In this document: one piece after another, positions 1 to 6,500 of the stretch
How the letters are laid out: each line of letters begins with the position of its first letter
Numbering within the stretch: the stretch's first letter is position 1
NCBI GenBank assembly: GCA_000434115.1
Contig: FR894013.1
Coordinates: 34,753 to 44,409 of the forward strand
Reading direction: 5' to 3'
Source: Roseburia sp. CAG:309
GTDB lineage: Bacteria > Bacillota > Clostridia > Lachnospirales > Lachnospiraceae
DNA: 9,657 nt
Position numbers and translations under genes: made by a program
Notes under the pieces: model-generated
What the model was told of the DNA's origin: nothing
The model's database searches: none
The model's input: the letters and a program-made list of their open reading frames with translations, nothing else

Positions 1-229
1 TCGTACCCGGAATTCCTCCCGGAATGATGATCGCATCCTCTTCTTTTAACTGAATCCTTGATAATTTTGTATCCATGGCAACAGAAATCCCATGAGAGCC
101 TGTCACCGTCATATCATCATTGATCGACACAAGACGGATATCCACACCGGCACGTTTTAACAGATCGACTGTCATCAGCGCCTCCACTTCCTCATATCCA
201 TTGGCAAATAACATCACTGCTTTTTTCAT
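1..229 (-). CDS. DJ-1/PfpI (ThiJ-like) family protein, N-terminal part
   Basis: This is the first 76 codons of a gene that continues past the left edge. The start ATG (229..227) has an AGGAGG site 8 bases upstream (238..243). The product opens with a beta strand and the sequence NGYEEVEA, in which Glu16 aligns with the conserved acidic residue (Glu18 of human DJ-1) that polarises the reactive cysteine. A helix ending in LLKRAGVDI and the strand DAIIIPGGIPG, typical of the flavodoxin-like DJ-1/PfpI fold, follow. The nucleophile-elbow cysteine should lie just beyond the window, so enzyme class (deglycase-like, chaperone, amidase-like, or non-enzymatic) cannot be judged. It is the last visible gene of the murI operon, 19 bases after the pseudouridine synthase stop codon, so it is probably co-transcribed. 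Family membership is confident; the physiological role is not. Confidence 0.88.
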   Translation of the reverse strand, partial: MKKAVMLFANGYEEVEALMTVDLLKRAGVDIRLVSINDDMTVTGSHGISVAMDTKLSRIQLKEEDAIIIPGGIPGT

Positions 230-248
230 CTTCTTTTCCTCCTGCTAT

Positions 249-1199
249 CTATTTTGGTATTGTTTTTAATCGTTTTATAATTTCCGGTTTTATGGTATTG
301 TGAAAAAATGTCTGCGGAATCGGTGCTGTAAAACATTTCCCCGATATTTTTTCAAATGGTTTCCCAAGTTTTGGAAACTGCAATTCATACGCATGCAAAA
401 GCTGGCTTTTGATCTGCGGATGCGCCCCACCATATTTAGTGTCTCCCAGTACCGGATGGCCGAGACTGCTGAGATGACTTCGGATCTGATGTGGTTTTCC
501 CGTCATAAGATGCACTCTTAACAATGTCATTTCTTTGGTCACTGCAACGGGTTCATATCCGGTCCGGATATAACTGCTGCCTTTCTTTTCTTCACGGTAT
601 ACCGTCACTTTATTGGTTTTCGTGTCTTTTAACAGGTAGCCTTCCACTTCTTTTTTTTGCGTCATTGCCCCTTTTACGATCGTAAGATAATATTTTTCCA
701 CCTCGCGGGTGCGGAATAATTCTGACATTTTCTGCAATGCCGGAAGGGTTTTCCCCGCCACCACGATCCCACTCGTATTGCGGTCAAGACGGTTACAGAT
801 GCCAGGAGAAAATCCCGGTTCGCATCCGACATAGTCCTGCACAAGTTCCACTAAACTCACATCCTCCGGCTTTGCCTTCTGGGATAAAAGTCCTGCCGGT
901 TTATTGATCAATAAAATCTGTTCATCCTCATACAGAATCGGGAAATCTGCTTTCTGGCCTTCTTTTTTGCGGGGTTGTCCACCACAGAATTTTTCAAGTG
1001 TTTCCTCCGAAAAAAACAAAACGACTTTGTCGCCCTGCTCCATTTTTTCATTTCCCTGTGCTTTCTTTCCATTTAATGTAATATTCTTTTTCCGAAGCAT
1101 TTTATAAAGAAAACTCTTGGTCGCCCCGCGCATATATTTTTGTAAAAATTTGTCAAGTCGCTGGCCGCTTTGATTTGCATTGATCTCTATCTGTCGCAC
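249..1199 (-). CDS. RluA-family RNA pseudouridine synthase (RluC/RluD-like), 316 aa from a GTG start
   Basis: The enzyme isomerises specific uridines to pseudouridine in RNA, most likely 23S rRNA given its RluC/RluD-like layout. An N-terminal S4 RNA-binding domain (about residues 13-63, starting GQRLDKFLQKYM) is followed by the catalytic domain. The signature NRLDRNTSGIVV carries the catalytic Asp139; the family usually has D where this protein has N after RLDR. Later motifs include KYYLTIVKG and HQIRSHLSSLGHPVLGDTKYGG-type sequence (about residues 237-258). I chose the GTG at 1199 because an AAAGGTG site lies about 9 bases upstream and the S4 domain then begins at the usual distance. An in-frame ATG at 1244 would add 15 unfamily-like residues and overlap the upstream gene by 26 bases. 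The stop is TAG at 249-251. The gene lies mid-operon, with 19-base gaps on both sides. Target nucleotide is unknown. Confidence 0.92.
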   Translation of the reverse strand: MRQIEINANQSGQRLDKFLQKYMRGATKSFLYKMLRKKNITLNGKKAQGNEKMEQGDKVVLFFSEETLEKFCGGQPRKKEGQKADFPILYEDEQILLINKPAGLLSQKAKPEDVSLVELVQDYVGCEPGFSPGICNRLDRNTSGIVVAGKTLPALQKMSELFRTREVEKYYLTIVKGAMTQKKEVEGYLLKDTKTNKVTVYREEKKGSSYIRTGYEPVAVTKEMTLLRVHLMTGKPHQIRSHLSSLGHPVLGDTKYGGAHPQIKSQLLHAYELQFPKLGKPFEKISGKCFTAPIPQTFFHNTIKPEIIKRLKTIPK

Positions 1200-1206
1200 A
1201 AAATAA

Positions 1207-1218
1207 CACCTTTCTTCC
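1207..1218 (-). promoter_or_regulatory. Ribosome binding site deciding the GTG start of the pseudouridine synthase
   Basis: On the minus strand the sequence GGAAGAAAGGTG lies between the stop codon of the upstream gene (1219-1221) and the GTG at 1199. Its AAAGG core is about 9 bases from the GTG. This supports initiation at GTG rather than at the ATG at 1244. Confidence 0.6.
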
Positions 1219-1800
1219 TTACACGGCAATGATCGTAAGATCATGCACTATCTTATCCTGAACCGGGCGTTCTTCCGGTGCCGTCTCTTTTCTCTCACTT
1301 CGTTTTAACATTGCCAGAAAAGCATCATCATTCTCAAAAAGCTGTACCCGGTATCCTCTTGCACCGGCAGATATAGTCTCTGAAAGATATTTTTCCACAT
1401 ACGCATCGTCTGTCTTTTTTTGATCTTTAATGCCATATACATTTTTATTCATTACAATAACAAAATCCAGCGACATCACTTTTTCCGTCGAAGTAAACAC
1501 ATAATCGGTCAAAATTGCCGCACTTTCCGGCAATGCCTCCTGTACTTTCTCAAACCGTTCTTTTCCTACGGATTTTCTTGGTACCATAAGAACCAGTGCA
1601 ATCACTCGTTTCGCAGCCGGAAGAACCATCAGAATTCCCAATACTGTAAACAAATTTGCCTGTGTCTTATGCACGGCAAGACCGATCAAAAATAATCCGA
1701 CACCGATCAGCACATACAGCATAAGCATCGCAAACTGAAATTTTTTCTGTTTGTTAATATATCCAAATTGACATTTGGTTCCCTTCCATCGTTCCATCAT
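1219..1800 (-). CDS. Hypothetical membrane protein with two N-terminal transmembrane helices
   Basis: I do not recognise this protein beyond its general build. From the preferred start (ATG at 1800, 193 aa) a short basic N-terminus (KCQFGYINKQKKFQ) leads into two hydrophobic segments at about residues 23-43 and 49-73, separated by a very short loop (HKTQAN). This suggests a helical hairpin with both ends on the same side, and the flanking Lys/Arg favour the cytoplasm. A soluble alpha/beta domain (about residues 85-167, with LDFVIVMNKNVYGIKDQ and a C-terminal helix) and a charged tail follow. Two other in-frame ATGs exist: at 1809, which sits directly against the AAAAGG site and is too close to it, and at 1797. 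The GAAAAGG at 1810-1816 is 9 bases from the ATG at 1800. It lies between a wall peptidase gene and a pseudouridine synthase gene in the murI operon, 19 bases from each. Position hints at an envelope role, nothing firmer. Confidence 0.82.
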   Translation of the reverse strand: MMERWKGTKCQFGYINKQKKFQFAMLMLYVLIGVGLFLIGLAVHKTQANLFTVLGILMVLPAAKRVIALVLMVPRKSVGKERFEKVQEALPESAAILTDYVFTSTEKVMSLDFVIVMNKNVYGIKDQKKTDDAYVEKYLSETISAGARGYRVQLFENDDAFLAMLKRSERKETAPEERPVQDKIVHDLTIIAV

Positions 1801-1809
1801 GTATTCCAT

Positions 1810-1816
1810 CCTTTTC
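1810..1816 (-). promoter_or_regulatory. Ribosome binding site of the two-helix membrane protein
   Basis: GAAAAGG on the minus strand sits directly against an ATG at 1809, with no spacing, but 9 bases from the ATG at 1800. It therefore favours the start at 1800. Confidence 0.55.
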
Positions 1817-1819
1817 TCT

Positions 1820-2617
1820 CTATTGTTCGAGCCATTTCAATATATAATAGGGATTGACGCTGACTTCTTTCCCTTCAATATCCACATAAATTCCAAAATG
1901 CAGGTGCACATCAAATTTTCCTTTGGTTCCTTCTTTTCCATATCCGGTATTTCCAAGGTATCCCAAAATATCACCAGCTTTTACCGTATCTCCGATCGCA
2001 AGTCCCTTGCGGTATGAATCCAGATGTGCATAATACAGATACGCCCCGTGTGTGCTCCGTATGCCAAGCCGGTAGCCTCCCAGTTCCAGCCATCCCATCT
2101 TTTCAATGATTCCGTCACAGATACTCACTGCCGGAAAATATCCGGGTTTATTGTTCGAAGTCATGAGATCAACTCCTTCATGTCTTCGGTTTCCTCCATA
2201 ATTTCTTGCCATATTCCAGGAGTTTTCATAGGATACGGCCTCTCCATACGTACCATCGTATCCAACCGGGAAACATTTCAGATCACTGAGTACCGTCGCA
2301 TAGGCGTCTTCCCAGCCTGCGAGAACCTCTTTGTCTAACTGCCATGCAAAAAAGCACGGAACTCTCTGATAGTCCCTCAGCTGCTCATAATAGAGCTGGC
2401 GCAGTGCCAGTTTCCTGTAATTGTCATTTTCTTCCTCTACCGGAAGTTCAAATGACCGGAAATCTTCCAGATTTTGTTCCAGCGGGGTACTGTTTACCGC
2501 CATCGCTCCGGTCAGAATCCACCTTGTTTCCAACGGAATGATCAGAAAGACCAGCACCACCGTGATCCATTTTACTGCTGTTTTTCTCTTCGTCCCATGA
2601 TACTTAATACGCCTCAA
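1820..2617 (-). CDS. Membrane-anchored M23 family (LytM-type) zinc metallopeptidase, TTG start
   Basis: This is a probable peptidoglycan endopeptidase of the M23/LytM family acting outside the membrane. The 265-residue product starts with a basic segment and one hydrophobic helix (about residues 15-38) that serves as signal anchor. A linker of about 100 residues follows, then the peptidase domain (about 140-255). The metal and catalytic set looks intact: HEGVD gives His146 and Asp150, YYAHLD gives His198, and VHLHFG gives His238 and His240. The last motif is preceded by KGKFD rather than the common STGP, so the loop before it is longer than usual. The start is TTG (2617..2615), 6 bases after AGGTGG; the next in-frame Met is at residue 39 and would remove the anchor. 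The gene overlaps the end of murI by 14 bases, suggesting translational coupling. D-glutamate made by MurI enters the peptidoglycan stem peptide that such enzymes cut. Confidence 0.9.
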   Translation of the reverse strand: MRRIKYHGTKRKTAVKWITVVLVFLIIPLETRWILTGAMAVNSTPLEQNLEDFRSFELPVEEENDNYRKLALRQLYYEQLRDYQRVPCFFAWQLDKEVLAGWEDAYATVLSDLKCFPVGYDGTYGEAVSYENSWNMARNYGGNRRHEGVDLMTSNNKPGYFPAVSICDGIIEKMGWLELGGYRLGIRSTHGAYLYYAHLDSYRKGLAIGDTVKAGDILGYLGNTGYGKEGTKGKFDVHLHFGIYVDIEGKEVSVNPYYILKWLEQ

Positions 2618-3416
2618 TATCCACCACCTCAGCTGAGTTCACGTGACAGGAAAGAACATCGTCCGCAAAGGAGATAAACTTTTCCATGCCGTCACTGACA
2701 TAATAATCATATGTCGGCTCTTCGTCCTCTATGCCAAGTGTGTTGAGCAGATTATTTTCTGCCAGCAGAAGTTTCAGGGATTTTGCCGTTTCATAAGCCG
2801 GATTAACCAGTTTGACGTTTTCCCCTACCTCTCTGCCGATTGTCCGCTTTAACAACGGATAATGCGTACAGCCGAGAATGAGCGAATCAATATCATATTC
2901 TTTGAATTCATGCAGATATCGTCCCGCGATATCTTCCGTTACGCGGTCTTCCCACAGTCCCTCTTCGACAAGAGGTACAAACAATGGACATGCCTTGCTT
3001 ACCACCGTGATCTCCGGATTGATCTTATGAAGATATTTGCTGTAGACACCACTTTTGATCGTACTTTCCGTTCCAATGATACCGATGTTATTGGTTCGTG
3101 TCGTATTGGCAGCCATAATTGCGCCCGGTTCCACTACACCAATGATCGGGATATCAATATCGGCACGGATCTCATCCAAAGCAAGCGCACTGGCGGTATT
3201 GCAGGCTACTACAATGGCTTTTACCTGTTTGGTCTGCAAAAAACGTACAATCTGCTTACTGTATTTACAAACGGTCTTTTGTGACTTACTTCCATACGGC
3301 ACTCTCGCCGTATCCCCAAAGTAAACCAGACTCTCGGCCGGAAGCTGCCGCATAATCTCTTTTACTACCGTCAGCCCTCCTACACCGGAGTCAAACACTC
3401 CTATCGGTGCGTTCAT
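2604..3416 (-). CDS. murI: Glutamate racemase MurI, 270 aa
   Basis: Glutamate racemase converts L-glutamate to D-glutamate in the cytoplasm, for addition to UDP-MurNAc-L-Ala by MurD. It is a cofactor-independent two-cysteine racemase. From the ATG at 3416 the signatures are PIGVFDSGVGGLTVVKEI at the N-terminus (with the conserved Asp-Ser pair), FGDTARVPYGSKS, VACNTASALAL with the first catalytic cysteine at residue 72, and LILGCTHYPLL with the second at residue 183 and a conserved His at 185. Length is normal for the family. The ATG at 3425 abuts the GGAGG site with no spacing, whereas the ATG at 3416 is 9 bases from it, so 3416 is preferred. It is the first gene of a five-gene operon with a near-consensus promoter at 3476-3504. 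Its last bases contain the ribosome site and start of the peptidase gene. Confidence 0.97.
   Translation of the reverse strand: MNAPIGVFDSGVGGLTVVKEIMRQLPAESLVYFGDTARVPYGSKSQKTVCKYSKQIVRFLQTKQVKAIVVACNTASALALDEIRADIDIPIIGVVEPGAIMAANTTRTNNIGIIGTESTIKSGVYSKYLHKINPEITVVSKACPLFVPLVEEGLWEDRVTEDIAGRYLHEFKEYDIDSLILGCTHYPLLKRTIGREVGENVKLVNPAYETAKSLKLLLAENNLLNTLGIEDEEPTYDYYVSDGMEKFISFADDVLSCHVNSAEVVDIEAY
2624..2630 (-). promoter_or_regulatory. Ribosome binding site for the TTG start of the M23 peptidase
   Basis: GAGGTGG on the minus strand lies inside the last codons of murI, 6 bases before TTG at 2617. No ATG or GTG in the same frame lies nearby, so this site fixes the unusual start. Confidence 0.6.
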
Positions 3417-3425
3417 CGTATCCAT

Positions 3426-3430
3426 CCTCC
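3426..3430 (-). promoter_or_regulatory. Ribosome binding site of murI
   Basis: GGAGG on the minus strand ends 9 bases before the ATG at 3416 and directly touches the ATG at 3425. The spacing selects 3416. The site lies only 8 bases downstream of the T-run that follows the leader hairpin. Confidence 0.7.
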
Positions 3431-3437
3431 AATTCTC

Positions 3438-3471
3438 AAAAAGGTCATGATAGCTGCTCTTATCATGACCT
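3438..3471 (-). terminator. Perfect hairpin with T-run: pump-gene terminator and/or murI 5' leader stem-loop
   Basis: Two perfect 11-base arms, AGGTCATGATA-type (3442-3452) and its complement (3461-3471), enclose an 8-base loop. On the minus strand the hairpin is followed by TTTTT and then GAG, which fits an intrinsic terminator for the transporter gene whose stop codon is about 35 bases upstream. The stem is only moderately GC-rich, so strength is uncertain. Because the murI promoter lies just upstream and its predicted start falls near 3469, the same repeat would also form the extreme 5' end of the murI mRNA. It could equally be a palindromic operator on DNA. Confidence 0.65.
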
Positions 3472-3475
3472 CTTT

Positions 3476-3504
3476 ATTATATTCTTTTTCTATTTTTGTT
3501 GCAA
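3476..3504 (-). promoter_or_regulatory. Predicted sigma-A-type promoter of the murI operon
   Basis: On the minus strand a -35 box TTGCAA (3504..3499, 4 of 6 consensus) is separated by 17 bases of A-rich spacer from a perfect -10 box TATAAT (3481..3476). The predicted start is about 3469. The -35 box begins one base after the stop codon of the transporter gene, so the promoter fills the whole available gap. No other promoter-like sequence was seen before murI. Confidence 0.75.
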
Positions 3505-3505
3505 C

Positions 3506-6500
3506 CTATTTTTCGGATTTCTTTTCGATTTCCTCCTGCATGGCACGATCCTTTTTTCGATTTAAGATCGCATAGATACATGGCACAACAAACAGGGTCA
3601 GAAGCGTACCATAGATCAATCCGCCGATCGTTACGATGGACATTGGACGGATCATATCCGAACCACTGTCACTGCTTATGATCATTGGGAGCAGACCAAG
3701 GATGGTCGTCAATGCCGTCATAAGGATTGGACGAAGTCTGGTTTTTCCGGCTTCGACAATCGCTTCGTATTTGGTCATTCCCCGTTCACGCAGCTGATTG
3801 ATATAGTCTACCAGCACGATACCATTGTTTACAATGATACCGGAAAGCATGACAAATCCGATCAATGCGATGACACTTACTTCGCTTCCGGATATCCAGA
3901 GTCCCATAAATCCGCCGGTAAAGGCAAGCGGGATCGTAAACAGGATAATAAATGGTGACAGCAGGGACTGGAACTGGGCAACCATGATCAAATACATGAA
4001 GATGACACCGACGATAAACATCAGAGCAACCTGTTTAATGGACTCATTGATGGTTTCATCTTCTCCGGTAAATTCCAATTCATATCCGGATGGCATTTCA
4101 TATTTGTCCAGTACGGCATGCACATCATTACTTACCAGTCCGACATTGTAATCGTCTCCCAAGGTAAGGGATACTGTCATATATCTCGTCTGGTTGATAC
4201 GGTTAATGGAAGATGGAGTATCTGCCATACTGAAGTCCGCAATCTTTGACAATTTTACCTTCTTGGTCTTCTGGGTCTGCGAATCGGTATACTCAATCTT
4301 CATCTTCTCAATGTCACTTCGTTTGAGTTTCTCATCTTTTTCATCGCTTACATATACATCAAGGTCTTCGGTATCCGTAGACAATGTTGTCGCAGAAGAA
4401 GCATCTTTTACACGCGCATTGATCTGCTGGAACACTTGGGCTACCGTCAGCGAATATTCCATTGCTTTGTCTTTCTTTACAGTGATTCGGAATTCCTGAC
4501 TTGCGTCTTCCATACCATTGGTAATTTCTGTAATTCCCTCGACACCGTCTAACTGCTTCATGATACCTTCAGAAATCTTCTGCAATTTATCCAGATCTTT
4601 TCCTTTGATCCGCATCGTGATACCGGAGCCAAACATGGAACTCATGTCCATTGCCGATGCCTCAATTGACACATCGCATGGAATGTCTTTTACCTTTTCT
4701 TCCATTTCTTTTTTGATATCCTGATTGGATCGTTTATTATCTTCATTTAAAAGCATATATACCGAAATGGAATCGGAACCGCCGGACATCATCGACATCA
4801 TACCGCCACCGCCGGACATCGCACCAACGGTCTCTACTCCATCTACTTTCAGGAACTGATCCATAACTTCATTGGATTTTTCATACAGATCCTGTTTACT
4901 CATGGTATCATCGTCTTTCGGAATGGAGATTGTCGCCGTCATCTGTGTACTACGCATCTCCGGCATAAAAGCCGTTCCTCTTGACACAGACAAAAGGGCA
5001 AATGCAACCAGCAGCACAAGGGCACCAAGCAAAACAAATATCTTTTTATGAAGAAGCACAGAAAGTACTTTTCCATACAGATTCTGAATCTTTATGATCA
5101 GCTTATTCGGATTATCTTTTACTTTGCGGAGCATTCCCTGAGACATCGCCGGCACCAGTGTCAGGGCAACGACAAGGCTGGCAAGCAGCGAGTACGCAAG
5201 TGTCAGGGCAAGGTCCGTAAATAACTGTCTCGTAATTCCTTCGGTAAATACGATTGGTGCAAATACACAGATCGTCGTAAGGGTAGAGGCAAGAATTGCT
5301 CCACCGACCTGTTTTGCTCCTTCGATCGACGCTTCTTTGATGCTGTAACCCTCTTCATTTCGCAGTCGAAATATATTTTCAATAACAACGACGGAGTTAT
5401 CCACTAACATTCCGACGCCAAGCGCAAGCCCCGACAGAGAAATAACGTTCAGTGTCACACCGCTGAAATACATCAATACAACCGCTGCCACGACACTGAG
5501 CGGGATTGAACAGGCAACGATAAAGGTCGGCCGCAGATCCTTTAAGAACAGCAGTAAAATGATGATGGAGAACAAGGCTCCATACAACAGGTTATCTACT
5601 ACGGAATTGACAACAAGATCAATGTACAGTCCCTGATTCATAAGAACCGTGGTATGTAATCCCTCATTGTCTTTTTCCAGCTGATCCAGACGGCTTTCCA
5701 AACGCTTGGTAACATCTCCGGTAGAATATCCCGTCGCTTTTTCCATTGTAAGTGCAACTGCCGGATTTCCATTTACCATTGTGTACACATCTTCGGAATT
5801 ATCGGTTACTGCAATATCTGCCACATCCGAAAGCCGGATTGGATCGAGATCATCAAATCCCATATCGCAGATCACCAGATTTTCGATATCTTTCTGGTTT
5901 TCTACTTTTTCACCGACTTTGACAAGATAAGAAGCTTCATTGTCCGTAATATATCCAGCCGGCATATCAAAGTTTTCTGCCTTTAATATATTTTCAACCA
6001 TGGATTTGGTAATGATCTTTTTCAGATCTGCCCCTTCTTTGGTTGTCTTTTTACTGTCTTTTAACTGTTTTTCTGCTTCGTCGAGTTTACTCTCTCCGGT
6101 ATTTACCTGAACTTCTGCCACACTTAGTTTGATCGCAACCAGCACTTTCTGTTTGCTGATCTCATTTTTCGCTTCCTCGACAGAAATCTGTCCTTTTTCC
6201 AGTTTATCTTTGGCATCAAGAAGTTTTGCCTTTCCGGCAGCAATCTTTTTCTTCCCGCTCTTTAACTGCTTTTTGCTGGCTGCCAGTTTCTTTTCCTGTG
6301 CGGTAATGGTCTGCATTCCCTCCTGCGCTTTGGTAAGACCTGCGTCTACTTCCGTGATTTTACCCGGGAGGTCGTCCTGCGTCATTCCCTGTTCTGTCAG
6401 TTTCTGCTGCATTACGGTAAGCTGCGTATTTACTGCATCCAGCTGGCTTTTCAGTTCTGCGTTTTCCCCTACCGCTGCAATCTGGGTTTCCAGCGCCTGC

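Noticed and set aside
1200..1244. ATG start at 1244 for the pseudouridine synthase
   Set aside because: It would overlap the upstream gene by 26 bases and add 15 residues not expected before the S4 domain; the GTG at 1199 has better spacing to AAAGG. Not fully excluded, since AGGATA lies upstream of 1244.
1219..1500. Resemblance of the hypothetical protein's LDFVIVMNKNVYGIKDQ segment to a NERD/PD-(D/E)XK nuclease core
   Set aside because: The required acidic and Lys catalytic pattern is not complete and the match is only a short hydrophobic strand; too weak to assign.
2862..3284. Plus-strand open frame of 140 codons
   Set aside because: It is antisense to murI, whose catalytic motifs lie in this region; no independent support.
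5203..5388. Minus-strand open frame of 61 codons inside the transporter gene
   Set aside because: It is an alternative frame within TM4-TM6 coding sequence, with no ribosome site or family features.
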